NCBI RefSeq assembly: GCF_001625305.1
Contig: NW_017802935.1
Span: forward strand, 3,824,793-3,888,792
Origin: Branchiostoma belcheri
Taxonomy: Eukaryota; Chordata; Leptocardii; Amphioxiformes; Branchiostomatidae
Length of the DNA stretch: 64,000 nucleotides
Reading direction: 5' to 3'
This document shows positions 48,401 through 60,409 of this stretch, one piece after another (within the stretch, counting starts at the first letter, position 1; each line of letters starts with the position of its first letter). The position numbers and the translations under genes were made by a program. The notes beneath the pieces were generated by a model. The model worked only from the letters and a program-made list of their open reading frames with translations. It had not been told where the DNA came from and made no database searches.

Positions 48401-51400
48401 ACGATCTTGAAGATCTGTAGTAAAATCTGCCGTCTTATGTACAGGTCCAGGTGGGATATCGTCAGGATTGGGTGAGTAAATTTAGAGGCATTTGAAACTT
48501 GTTAACAAAGTCTAACTTGCTGTGGCTGGACCTTATCTACACGCATTTCATTACTGGTACATTTATCTCATGTACCAAATATGGCTCATGACAGAATGCA
48601 ATTTAGTAAAATTCAATGTGTATTGTTTACATTATGGCATGCTTAATTTAGATAATGATACTAATGATATAATTAATAGTACTGTCACTGTGATTCCTTC
48701 TGCTACAACAACAAATTACATTTTATTCCTTCTACTGGTCATCATTGTATAAATTAACATTTTTTTTTCAAAACAGGTTCGTCTGCAGCTGGTTCAACAG
48801 GAGCTGGGCCTGGTAATATCTTCAGATATTGTGTATTCATATCTATATATTATATCATTGTATATTTGTCACTCACATGATATACTAAAACACACATATC
48901 TCCTACTCTCACTCTATTCAGGACAATATCTAGTAAGTAATCTGGCAAATAGTTATGTCCACAGTAAAAATTAAACTCAAATAAGAGTTGGCCAAATGTC
49001 ACTTACTCTCACTCAATCCTCTTGCACTAATGCATAGAGCCGACTTGCCAAATGATAGAATAATGTAACTTGTATTCATAATTTTGTATGGCTTATATAA
49101 CAAATGTACACTTAAACCATTACACTTATACCTCCAACAATATCACAACACAGTCCTTTTACATTACACATTGAAGTTTGATATAGCTTTATACAGTTAC
49201 ATTCAAATCAAGTCAAAATTTCCCCCCATTCTGTAGGACACTATGGTAACATCATGAATGTAGACACAACTGGAGCCTCAGAGAGAACTGCAAGACAGGA
49301 TGAAAATGCAAAACACTTGATCGGTAAGGTCTTTTGATCTCAAATTTAGATCAAAGAAAACAAATTTTGTCATATACATGTAGTATTATTGTGGCATGGA
49401 CAAAGGCCAATACTTCAACATGAAACCAACTTATTGTATTTCACATTCAGGTGTTCCAGCTTCTCAACAGTTGGCAAGCAATGACCTGTCCCGTTTAAAC
49501 AACTACAAGTCTCAGATAGAGGAGGTAGCTGCCGACAAGAACATGGACCCTGCCGTTATTGCTGCCATCATCAGTCGAGAGTCACGGGCAGGGAACGTGC
49601 TGGACGCTAACGGATGGGGAGACCACGGCAATGGCTTTGGCCTTATGCAGGTAAATATTCCTCAGAGTAATAGAGTAAGCAAAGTCAGTTTTGTACACAA
49701 GTCTACGCTGAGATAGCCTGACTACATGTAAACCTGACACTTTTTGCCAGATTCCTGATAGTCTGCCACCCAAAAGCTCTTTGAGCACTGGACAAGCTTT
49801 TGTACACAGACTTATGTTGTGACATTTGGTCCTTGATAACATTCAATCTCAGTATTTCACTTTATTTGAAGAGTATGATACAGTTTTAGTTATATGTTAT
49901 ACCTTTAATCTGATCAGTTTTATATCTGTGTCTAATTCCTCAGGTTGACAAAAATTACCACACTCCAGTCGGTGGACCATACAGCACAGAGCACATGAAA
50001 CAAGGCACCCAGATTCTTATCAACACCATCAACTGTGTGAAAAACAGGCATTCTGATTGGACAGCTGAAATGGCCCTCAAAGGTATAATCCTTATACATG
50101 TACCAGACAATATGCACGGTTTAGATATCCTGTTGTGACTGTCAATTCTTCACATCTATTGTTTCAATGATCAAGTTGATTTAAAATTACGCTTGTGTCT
50201 TAGCGTATTGCAAGAAATATTGTACCTGGTCTTTAATGCAACATAGTAATGACTTCAGAGTATATACATGTATGACGATAATTAAGTATTCAGCGTAGCA
50301 TAGTCTTCTGTGTACATATAACTGTTTGCGTGCTCAGTGTTACTAAGCATATTTCCGTGCAGGTGGCATTTCTGGATACAACGCGGGTTGTAGAAACGTG
50401 CAGACATACGAAGGCATGGATGTAGGTACCACAGGAGATGACTACGCCAACGATGTTGTAGCACGAGCTCAGTGGCTCAGAGGCCAAGGTTTTGGTCAAG
50501 GCACAGCAGGTATGTTGCGTAGCATTTGATATCTATAAGATTTGTTGACAGAGAGAAAAGTTTATAGTTTTGATCTCTAAAATCATGTTTATCCATGATT
50601 CAAGTATGTGTATTATGATGAAAATTTTTCAGTTACTTCACCAGACTGTCACTGAATATCAGTCTTATTCTTGTTGCATTTGCTTTTTATTTTGATAAAA
50701 ATTTTTCATTTTCATGTCTATACCTCTGTTTGTTTGTTTTTTGTTGTTGTTTTTTTTCCAGATTTGTGTTGGTCACCTGGATGATGAAATAATGCAGACA
50801 GACAATGATGGTAAAATGGCTTCTCTCTTGCAGATGCATCTTGCACAGTTCGCCCTTACAGCAATACCAAGTTTGTGGGCGACCCAATTCATGTAGAAGA
50901 TGGCTTCAGGGGCTCCATGGACACGATTAATACAGCAGCTGCAGAATGCAATGTCAAGGTCTGGTGCAACTTGTTGATATCAATTACACTGATCAAAGAA
51001 GTAGCACCCTGTAGAATAAATCAAGTGCCTAGTACGCATTATGTAATTTCATAACTTTACATTCAAATTGTATTGTTATGATCAACAATCCTCAAAAATG
51101 AGTAATTCTCCATAATTTGAACCAAAAATGTTCTATTTTGCTGGGGACATTCTTTTGAATCATGAAAAAACTGTGAAATATGTGTTGGTCAGACCAAGCT
51201 TTATGCTAACATTTTTTTGTTGATAAATCTAATATTGAAGCACCTGTTTTGCACATAGGTATACATAACCCACTCGTGGCGGAAGGTTGGACAGATTATT
51301 CCTGGAGCGATTGTCACACCAAAAAAACGGAGCAACCATCTCGTCGGCCATGCCATCGACATGAACGTCCAGCGACCAGACGGAACTCTGTGCATCAGCA

Positions 51401-51929
51401 CGTGCATGAGCGGTATACAAATGCAATGAGTCACTTGTACAAACACATATGCTGACAAAGCATCGCCACTGCTTTCAGACTTCTCTGAGTATCATCATGG
51501 TAGGATGGAAGTTGTCCAAAGTGTTTTGCTCACATTGCATGAACTGTATGAGAATTGCCAAAATAAATGCTGCTGGAGTTAATTTTTTCCAAAGCCCACT
51601 TTCAAGTATAATCACTCAAAAACACTTTAATTTGCTTTTTTTCACTTGTCCTATCATTCTAAAAGTACAGTACAAATGTACATGTATTACATTGTAACAT
51701 TGTCAATTACCTTTATCAAGATTTCCTTTTTTTTTCAGGACAAAGTGACAGCTATGCTAACTGCTTCATTGGTAAAGTCCGAGCAGCTGGCCTGACATGG
51801 GGAGGGGTGTGGACAGGAGATGAGCATGACCCTGTCCACATTGACGATCGTCTGAACCAGAACACTGCAGTCTACAACACCATGGTAGACAGGCTTCAGA
51901 AAGCATGTCAGCACATCCCAGTGACCTAA
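42457..51929 (+). CDS. Secreted stanniocalcin-like/defensin-like/goose lysozyme/M15 peptidase fusion
   Basis: Exons: 42457-42514, 43381-43398, 43805-43974, 44601-44840, 45181-45319, 45522-45682, 46144-46308, 46852-47014, 47441-47593, 47982-48128, 48445-48471, 48777-48812, 49237-49323, 49451-49650, 49944-50082, 50363-50509, 50834-50958, 51259-51412 and 51739-51929; all phases fit, giving 839 residues. Signal peptide (1-19, LLLLVLGG core). Two stanniocalcin-like modules (about 26-208 and 209-371; [11 protein letters not shown] and [11 protein letters not shown] align with stanniocalcin GKAFV...KC). Two six-Cys modules (372-471), beta-defensin-like spacing. Gly/Ser linker. Goose-type lysozyme (493-683): catalytic E565 (SRES), D579 and D590. 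M15 zinc peptidase (684-839): ligands H752 and D759 ([10 protein letters not shown]), H810, acid D807 (DPVH). It probably degrades bacterial cell walls outside cells, in immunity or digestion. The 18-bp exon 2 is the weakest part. AATAAA at 52540. Confidence 0.88.
43085..43284. repeat. Cluster of three hairpins in intron 1 of the lysozyme fusion gene
   Basis: Three adjacent inverted repeats: CAAGGAAGTTAGAGA against its near complement (43085-43134), ATTCCAATGTGCCAA against TTGGCGCATTGGAAT (43202-43238), and GTGTACCCTACATA against its near complement (43243-43284). Probably MITE remnants; they end about 100 bp before the 18-bp exon. Confidence 0.6.
47617..47769 (+). mobile_element. Dispersed element, ends TCTCCAAGCAGA/TCTGCTTGGAGA, copy 1
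   Basis: A 153-bp element with a 12-bp inverted terminal repeat, starting only 24 bp after the donor of the first six-Cys exon. Its centre (AGAGAAGGTCGCCGGCCAC; ACGGCCATATATAAAAAGC) recurs in copy 2 at 60165-60328 with about 90 percent similarity and the same orientation. Non-coding; probably a MITE. Confidence 0.8.
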
Positions 51930-52141
51930 CAGCCTGACATAACAGTAAATGGTCATCCCAAGATGTAAGGTTAAGTTGGTCTCTTTAAGATTTACATGTA
52001 TGTAGTTTGTTCTCTTGTTTGTTTGTTTCTTGTTACAGAGTTCATAGTACACAGTCATACTTTCATACAAAATTTTACAGTAATAGATTTGCAGTTCTAC
52101 TAAACAGCGAAGTATTGGCAAACACATTGATTAAAAAAGAT

Positions 52142-52213
52142 TATACCTGATAAGAGTATACCTGATAAGAGTATACCTGATAAGAGTATACCTGATAAGA
52201 GTATACCTGATAA
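52142..52213. repeat. 15-bp minisatellite
   Basis: Nearly five tandem copies of TATACCTGATAAGAG without visible mismatch. It lies about 210 bp after the stop of the lysozyme fusion gene and so is probably in its 3' UTR. Confidence 0.9.
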
Positions 52214-52539
52214 TGTAAATAAGATTTTATCATAATATTATACAATGTATGAATACAAAGATGAAGAAAAGGCTCACAACAACACTTGGTCTAACATGTT
52301 ACAGTGTTATGTACGTTGACGAACAAGTTGTTTTTCTCTAGAGTACAATGATAATTATATTGTGATATTTGGTGAGCTGCAAAGCTAGATATAGATATGC
52401 CCAATTAAACTCTGTGAAGATGTGAAAAAGGGTTAAAGGTAACTTGCTCAATATACAATGTCTGTCATACACATGCTCTAGGAAGCTAAAGAAAAAGTCA
52501 TTTTGTCACAGCTATATCAAACACATGGTCACAGTGTGG

Positions 52540-52545
52540 AATAAA
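52540..52545 (+). terminator. Candidate poly(A) signal of the lysozyme fusion gene
   Basis: The first AATAAA seen after the stop at 51929, about 610 bp downstream and before the LINE fragment. Confidence 0.4.
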
Positions 52546-52674
52546 TTAGATTTTGTCTTCACAAATGACAGCAACACATTTTTGTTACAATGACCAGTTC
52601 CTGTATAAAGACAAAGACAATGCATGTAAGGCATGCACATCAACACCCTTTATGTTGAAGTAGCACCATTTTGA

Positions 52675-53700
52675 GTGCGTTCACCTTTGTTGTTTGTAAT
52701 ATGCATCAACTCATTGGATGTGTGTATGCCACATTCTATAACCCCTGTCAAATATGCCGATGACTTGACCAACTCAGAAATGCTAATGGGGTCCCTACCT
52801 GGGCAATCCCAAAGGGCCCTGGATGCTATTGTTGAATGGGGTGGAGGTTTCTCTCTCACAGTTAATGCGAAGAAAACCAAAGATATGGTGATTAGTGCTA
52901 GAAAAACAGAAAATGTCCCCAATCCACCTCATCCAGCAATAGCCGGTCAACAGATTGAACGGGTGACATGTTTCAAAGTACTTGGTGTTTTTATTACGTC
53001 TGATCTGACCTGGGACGCACACGTCCAATATATGTTGTCTAAAGCTCGTCCGAGAATGTACTATCTAACCATAGCAAAGAAGGCTGGTCTAGCAACAGAC
53101 ATTCTCATTCGTATCTACCTGGTGTTCATCCGCCCCTTGTTAGAATATGCAAGTCCAGTATGGGCAGGTTTGCCCAAGCATTTGTCAGTCATGCTTGAAA
53201 ATGTCCAGAAGCGTTGTTGTAGGATTATCGGAATCCCTGTTGAATCCCTGCCTTCTTTGTCTTCGAGACGAGACCTTGCCACTTTGAGCACTATCCGACA
53301 TATCGTAAATGACACAGACAACCCTCTGCATGACTTTGTATGTGTTCCGCCTCAAAGCACATATAACTTAAGACGAAGTAAACAGCCACGTTCCTCTTTC
53401 AGTAGAACGAAACGACACGAACAGTCGTTTATACCACGTGCATTGAAGTTATTGTCTCAGCATTCTACGTAGTGGTATAGGATTTTATATGCAAATCTGT
53501 AAATATGAATCTATTATTGTTACGATTGTAAATGTCAATTGATGTTTTATGTCTAGATTTTAAATCTTCATATATATCACTGTCATTTTATCTTAATGGA
53601 TAGTCAAGGATACTTGCAGTGATTGTAAAAATCCGACGTATTTCATGTGACTTTTTGTAACATGCAAGTCGATTTCTTAAATAAACTGAAACTGAAACTA
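52675..53700 (+). mobile_element. 5'-truncated LINE with reverse-transcriptase C-terminus
   Basis: Open frame to the stop at 53470-53472. It starts in the RT core with SPLLFVICINSLD and the catalytic YADD box (VKYADDLT), goes on through LGVFITSDLTWDAHV and RPLLEYASPVW, and ends with a domain of the EKVQ type (LENVQKRCCRIIG). The 3' end at about 53680-53700 is AAATAAACTGAAACTGAAAC, a short tandem tail common in non-LTR elements. The N-terminal part of the RT and the endonuclease are missing. It differs from the 11.7-kb fragment, so two lineages are present. Confidence 0.9.
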
Positions 53701-55440
53701 TATGTTTAGTTACAAAGTATGTTCAATGAATGATGACCAGAGGCAGAGTTGGACACATTTTTTCCAAGAAAACTCAGCTGTCTACACAGAACACCCACAC
53801 ACGCTCCTAATCTTGCCGAGGTATATAAAATGAGGGCTCTTTCAGGCTTAGTGGTGACTTTCCATATACATTAATGCATAAATTAATACATACATGCATT
53901 AATTTTATACCAGGGCACAAGATTGCAGAATTTATGCCTGATCAGAGGTATCTGCAGTACCACTTACGACCGTTAGATGGCTCATATACCGCTCCACTAA
54001 ATCGTAACCTTGTGCGTGGGAAGCGGGACTCACCACATAACGGATACGTAATCGTTTCCAAGTCGGGGTCTTTTGATGTCAAACATACAGTATTAAATAG
54101 GTGGATAAAACTGTGTGATTTGAGACAACATAACTAGCAGTAGGTCTGTTTTACATTCACAAATACTAGTATATTTTATATCATATCATATGACTAAAAT
54201 GAAAGAACATAGTTAATTTTGTTGCCTAAAACGTGCATGTATATATCATGAATAACTACTGTAGATAAATATCACAGCACACGTGGTTTTGAACTCGCAA
54301 TACACTGGGATTGTGGGATTGATCCGGCACGCGACAACTCTCGGGTTCAACCTGAAGGTCGCAGGAGATGAGTTCTGCAGGTTCTATTTCTGTTTCTCTT
54401 GTTTGTGCTGTGAACTTCACTGACGTACATGGAACTAATAAGGACCAGTAGAACTGGCCTCAGGATACGCTTTCACCATTATTACATCTTCTTATGTGTT
54501 TATTTTGATGTCATCTTTTTGTTTTAAAGAATCGGAAAAAAACCTTTCCACAGAAAGCTTGTCAATGAGCCTTAAGGGGATTGTGGTGTGGTATCCTCTT
54601 TGTCGGCATTTCTTGTATCCACATCTTTAATTGCACTGCGGATGTGATTGGTGGTATTAACATGTGATTCATTCCCTAGTTAGCTTTCCTACAACCCCGG
54701 TAGTGAGCATTTCTTTGATCCGGAAATTGTGATGCCCACTGGGCTAATTTGGAATAATTGATTGTATTATTACCCTTTAGGTAAGGAACACGTGTAAATC
54801 TACACGGTTTCCAGTGGACGTTCTGCGCAGGTGCAGTTATATAAAGGTTTGTGACGAGAGGGGATGTTAGCTATTTACTTCCGCCGTGTCCCAGGAAGTA
54901 GGCCGAAAGTCGGGCGAACTTTCTCCCCAGAACTTGCACTTTCAACAACGCGAACATGTGGTTCATGCAGAAAATTTGAATGAAATCATAACTATAGTAT
55001 GCGAAGAACTCAACACGTGTACTTGTACTTCAGTTGTGCTGTATTCGTTTTTCTTTTGATATATGCGCAAAGAGAGTGTGTTGTGGTAAAATTGACATTT
55101 CCTAACTATCTTTTTGCTACAACTAAAGTGTCGTTTTCTTATTTTTTGTGTGCCTAACTGATATAAAACAGCATCATATTAAATCTAAAAAGCAGACAAG
55201 GCTAGTATCATACATTCGCGTATCCAATCCAACCTCAGTATTGTGTATATAAAAGAGAAAAAAAGATACAAAGAGATGTACAAATACATGTAGATACAAA
55301 TATATTGTTTTTCTTATTTTTTTATGCTACTGATCATATTAAATCTAACAAGGCTATCATACAATCGTGTATCCAATCCTACCTCAGCAAAGAGAAAAAA
55401 CGGGATTTACAAATAGATATACTTTAACGGTACTTGTTAT
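53701..55440. other. No recognisable gene; TATA-like site at 54838
   Basis: I found no convincing exon. TTATATAAAGG around 54838-54847, followed by GC-richer DNA, could be a TATA-type promoter on the plus strand, but nothing identifiable follows. Confidence 0.35.
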
Positions 55441-55449
55441 ATATAGCCT

Positions 55450-55730
55450 CGACTCGTACTTCAGACGTCACCGGAAGGGCGTCTGCGCGCGCGTGTCGTC
55501 GATCTGCGCATGCGTGTAGCGCAGAGTAACGCATGCACTGACGGACGTTGACATGACACGCACGCGAGCAAGTCGCCGCGCGGCAAACGTAACAACGACT
55601 TGGAAGAAAATCACTCTTATTACCCCCATCTGCCAGCTTCATCCTCTAATTACTGGTCACCATGGCAACGTGCACAAGTGAGGGCGATGACGTAGGTCAC
55701 ACGATTGGAGACACAATAAAAAATACTCGA
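55450..55730. promoter_or_regulatory. CpG-rich promoter-like patch with ETS, NRF1 and X-box sites
   Basis: A clear CpG-rich island in AT-rich surroundings. It has ACCGGAAG (ETS) near 55470, TGCGCATGCGT (NRF1) near 55505, and GTCACCATGGCAAC (X-box, exact fit to GTNRCC-N2-RGYAAC) at 55656-55669, then GATGACGTA. Such clusters mark TATA-less promoters; no coding exon of a downstream gene was recognised inside the window. Confidence 0.5.
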
Positions 55731-56502
55731 CGTCGCTTGCTATTGACGTTCGTCGTTTAATGTTTGTTTGCCAAGGACGCTAGACGATATCCTTGACTTT
55801 GTTCGAATCCTTCACCTTGTCGGAACTTCGCTTTTACAACACGAAAAGCTCATCAACGAGCATCAACACTGTTGTAGCTCACTGTGGGTATAGCTATTGT
55901 ACAGCGCCTTACTTTGAGTTGCAGTAGAGTGAAAAATATGTTTTACGTCTACGTACGGGGATATTGTTTGGGGCCTATTTGTCTGTGAGAGCGTGTGGGT
56001 GCGGGAATTCCCTAACTATATACCACAAAAGGTCAGCAACAGGAAGTTAGGTCCCAGTGGCTATTAGTCTGTTGGCCGGATGCGGTGGGAAAATGAATAG
56101 AGGCGTAAAGAGAAAATCCACATAATGACTGAAAAAAAATCATTTCACGGAGGTACCTCCGATTTCCTGTTTTGACTTGTTTGTCTGCTGATAATGGTGG
56201 TGCCAGTTATTAACGGTCTACTGGCTCATACTGGTGCCAGTTGAAATTACCGTCAGATAGACACACATAAAAGCGTGAGTTAAACCAACTGTCGAGAAAT
56301 CTTAACGTCAGCTTTGAGCAGCCAATAAAGGCAATAACACGCACTGCTAATTAGAGAAGACTACACATTTGCAAGCGTTCAAAATGGCATGATATCCTAG
56401 GCACGCAGTCTTGTATGTACATATACATGTACGACATACTGCAGTTTGAAACTGGGCGCTAGGTGGCGCTTTATAGCTAGCAGGTGAGAAACACACCTAC
56501 AC

Positions 56503-56644
56503 ATTTTAAAAACATCTTTAACTGGAATAGGTCACCACAGCTTTTAAAACATCTTAACTGGAATAGGTCACCATTTTTAAAACACTTTTAACTGGAATAG
56601 GTCACAATTTTGTCAAACATTTTTAACTGGAATAGGTCACCATT
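56503..56644. repeat. Four-copy tandem repeat of about 35 bp
   Basis: AACTGGAATAGGTCAC occurs at 56520, 56556, 56590 and 56625 (spacings 36, 34, 35 bp), each preceded by a T/A-rich stretch. Every unit carries the nuclear-receptor half-site AGGTCA. Confidence 0.85.
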
Positions 56645-56780
56645 TGCATCTCCTGCACTAGAAAGAAAGTTCTTTTTCCTGGCAACGTTACCAATATATG
56701 ACACATACGTAGAATTCGACGGTCGAGGACCTTTAGTACGTAAAAGCCAGCAGACGGCCTACATAATACTAACCTGGCCA

Positions 56781-56878
56781 GGGTGCCATCCTCCTTAGTT
56801 ACCGCTGCCTTTCCCTGTAATTTCGCGTGGTAGCTTGCAAAAGTTCAGGGCCAGTGGTAACTACGGAGGATGGCACCC
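56781..56878. mobile_element. Foldback element with 27-bp arms
   Basis: GGGTGCCATCCTCC... at 56781-56807 pairs with its complement at 56852-56878 (25 of 27 positions) across a 44-bp loop. Non-coding; probably a MITE. Confidence 0.7.
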
Positions 56879-59475
56879 ACACTACCTACATACTGGGACG
56901 CACAGAACTAGAACGGTTAACATTCCAGACTCCACAATTGCTCGAACGACTATAATAGATTTTACCAGGGAGCTTCAACAATAGCATAGTACTCGTGACT
57001 AAATCTCTGTCACTGATGATATTACGTACACTATTTTGCACGCATCCAGGTTGTATCAAAGTGGTTTCTGCATTTTCATGTGTTCTTGCAAATTATGGGA
57101 GACACGGAGCTTCTCAGTAGAGTTAAGACCATTTCACGACCCCCAAGCAATTTGGGCGTTGGCCGTCTTAGCAACACATAGATACAACCTTTGACCCTGA
57201 ATTTTCCAGATTTCTCCTATTGTTTGATAATTGCCCTGACCCTGCCCAGTGTGAAAACATTGCAAGAAGGGTGCCGGTGGACCAGGTGAAGTGATACCTG
57301 GCCTCTGTGGAGTGTGAAATGTTTGGCTGTCTGGGAACAGTGCTAGATGTGTATTATAATTGACAAAGGATTCCATATGTCTAGTGTTTCTAATTTGTGT
57401 GATTCCCAGATCTCAACATTACACACTGGTCGATTGTTCTGTCAAATGTGACATTTTCATTGTAAATAGCCTGACAAGGCATAAACCTATAACACTCAGA
57501 AACTTTAGTAAAGGAGAACCTGAGTATATTTATCATAAACACCAGGGGTACTGTTGATAATCAAAAGTCTGGTAACCCTCCATGTTTTTCTGGATTTGAT
57601 GCCGTTTTGTTTGTTTTGATGAGCAATTTTTTATTACAGGACTTAGGAGAGTACTCTTATACTAGTGTTTAGACTAGTGGATTGACATAGGTAAAACCTT
57701 TCACACACTTTCTTTCGAATTTTGGTAAGTTGTAGCAGCTCTATAGAACCCTTTTGCGTCGGGGAACAACAGACGATAAACTGGATAGTGAGTGCGCCAG
57801 TGTAATCAACTTGTTAAAAAGCTTGCGCCAACCAAATTAAAGTTATACTTTTTGATGTTATCGACTTGTTCCTTATGTTGTTGTAGAGTATGTTGGATCA
57901 AGAAATTGATTTTTGATAAAATAGTCTTTTTCTACTTTACAATGTACCAGTGCTTGGAACCTTGAAACAATAATGGTTGTTTATTGTTGATAAACCAAGC
58001 CAAGCTGACTGTCTGGCACTAGCAGGTAAAGGTGTGGACAAGCCGTGAACTGCCTATTGTTCTCCTCGGGTAGTCTGGTCCCCAACAAAGAAGGTGCTAT
58101 GTCAACAAGTTAATTGGCTGTATTGTCCACTTATCCCAACAAAGTGATCAGATTTCAGTTCATACAAGCCAGAAGTTCAATTTTTGTGATCTTATTTTTG
58201 CCCTAAAAGCGCATCCACACACAACATTCTTTTGAGTTACTGAACACATGTATAGAAAGTAGACAAGTTGTTCTAAAACAGTGTGTCGGGCCCAGAGTGC
58301 ACAACATTTCCAAGACTTTGCTGACCCTGTATGAATATTGCAAGCATGTGATTTTTGCCAAAAATCTGAACATATTAGATAATATCTCTGTTGTAATAAC
58401 AATGATACACCTGGGATCGATGGGATGTTATAGAGTTTTTACTGACGAATTCATACATACCAAAATTGTCTGAAAAAAAGTTTGTCTAGGGGTCCCGCCG
58501 GGCACTTGAAGTTTATAAATTTAGATTTGCTTATTATATCAATATTATAATATTAGCAAGTTATTCACAAAATTTATGTAAGCAGAGAGTTTGCCTTTAA
58601 CCTTGTGCTTTAGTAGTTGTCGGAAATGTCAGAAAATAACCACCCAATAAGTGTACATTACACTTGAAAGTTGGGCTGTCAGTTAATGAGGCAGGGAGGC
58701 TCAGGGAGGGGGACAATGGTCTTAACTCTATTGAGTTGTTCAAGTCAATGTGAAAATAGGTCCCCTTCACCAATCCAAAAATGCCTTGAAGTTTATGTAT
58801 ACAGTTTACATACAAGCGCTGCTTCTACGAAACGCATTTGCCACACACAGACCACACGCACACACGCGCGCGCTTTTGTATGTATTCTTTAAAAAAGATA
58901 TAAATACCGTATGCTACCGCAGTGTCTTTCTATTTTGTAGTTACCATAAGTAGATAAACAAATGATATAAGTCGGAAAATCAGATTTCACCCACGTACAC
59001 ACAAAAATAGAATACATCTTTAAGAGCGCCAATTAAGATATTCACTGCTAGTAATTGTATCTTGAAGAAGCCTTCACCTTAGGGGGCTATGGATGCTAGA
59101 ATTCTGCAAACAAATCAGTGAAAATTGACTAAGGGAGCTGGAGGGAACCACTGGTAACATTTCCACATTTGAGATCGACCTCATCCCTTAAAGAAATACA
59201 TGCTTAGTTGCATGTGTACGTTGACTTATTTGTTAAATCGTGACACCCGAAATCAGCCTTTGCTGTCTGGGTAGCCCACTGTACTAGTAGTGACATTCTG
59301 ACGTTGCAATTTCAATAAATGAATAAACATTGTGTCACAAATTAGTTGTGCAGGACCTTGGTTTCCCTGTTGCCATATCGCTTTGATTAGCTCATCATAA
59401 ATGATATATTTACTCGCTCTGAAGCCATTGTGCTTTCTTGAATTTCTCTCTTATCTCATTTTTTGCTAGCTTAAA

Positions 59476-59574
59476 ATCCAGCCTTGTTAGCCAAAGATCC
59501 GCTCCCAAAAATTTGCTCCCCGTGTGCGTGGCGGAAACAACTTTGGAGCGGACCTATAGCTAACAAGGCTGGAT
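59476..59574. mobile_element. Foldback element, ends ATCCAGCCTTGTTAGC
   Basis: A perfect 16-bp inverted repeat at the ends, continued inside by GATCCGCTCCCAAA against TTTGGAGCGGACC. It folds as a long hairpin. No coding content. Confidence 0.7.
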
Positions 59575-60164
59575 ATTTTTCCACCATTGCCCTTTATGCT
59601 CGACACAAATAGTCTCAGGGGTCCAGTACACTGGTAGTCCCAGAATTGGGGCACATTTTTGTCCGCTATCGTCAGCATTTTATAGTCTGTCTAACCGTTC
59701 TTCCCTACATATGGCCTTGACCCATTTTCCTATCCTGAAAAATCTATCATACACTGACGTCTTACGGTGTACTAACCAGTACGCATAGAACTCTCATCGA
59801 TCAGTAGGAAATACTACGAGTAGCAAAATCTTTATAAGGATGTGCGTTTATATTGGAGTTCATGTGTTTGCGGTTTTGTCGTATTCCAAGTGTTTATGTA
59901 CTGAGTAACGATAGCCAATGAAAACGTGTTGAAGGCCTCCCAGTCTGTGTCAGACTCTAACTACGCTTCCTATATATAGGAGAATATTTGCCAGGGGAGT
60001 TTGGCCGCCTTATACGTTTTATTGTCTTTCATCACACCAACTTTCCAGGCCTTCGGAGGGAAAGAAACTACCTCCCCGCGGCCGGATTCCCTTGGCCAAT
60101 TTTACTCTCTTTTTTTTGCCGAATTCTACCATCCGTATTCCCGTAGAAAGGCCTCCCAGTAAAA

Positions 60165-60328
60165 TCTCCAAGCAGATCCTTTTCGGTGGCAAAAAGACAG
60201 TATCAAATTGGCCAGGCAGTATTCATTAGCCAGAGAAGGTCGCCGGCCACCGACGGGTGGGGTAGCGACAAAAAAACGGCCATATATAAAAAGCTAACGA
60301 TCATTCCCCCACAACCTCTGCTTGGAGA
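60165..60328 (+). mobile_element. Dispersed element, ends TCTCCAAGCAGA/TCTGCTTGGAGA, copy 2
   Basis: Same family and orientation as 47617-47769, with a small insertion near 60200. It is flanked by near-direct repeats (TAGAAAGGCCTCCCAGT left, TAGAAAGGCCTGCCAGT right) that may be a long target duplication or an older repeat into which it inserted. Confidence 0.8.
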
Positions 60329-60409
60329 GTAGTAGAAAGGCCTGCCAGTGGGTGTCAGGCAGACGAGCGGTCGTTACCCTCCACCGTGAGAGAATCCGGC
60401 CAGTAACCG

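Noticed and set aside
42457..51929. Bacterial contamination as the source of the M15 and lysozyme domains
   Set aside because: Both domains are divided by phase-compatible GT-AG introns and join upstream animal-type exons.
53874..54137. Plus-strand open frame of 87 codons after the LINE
   Set aside because: No conserved motif and no splice context; likely chance.
54285..54370. tRNA-like sequence with GGGTTCAACC
   Set aside because: Acceptor and D-arm pairing cannot be drawn, and the B-box has mismatches.
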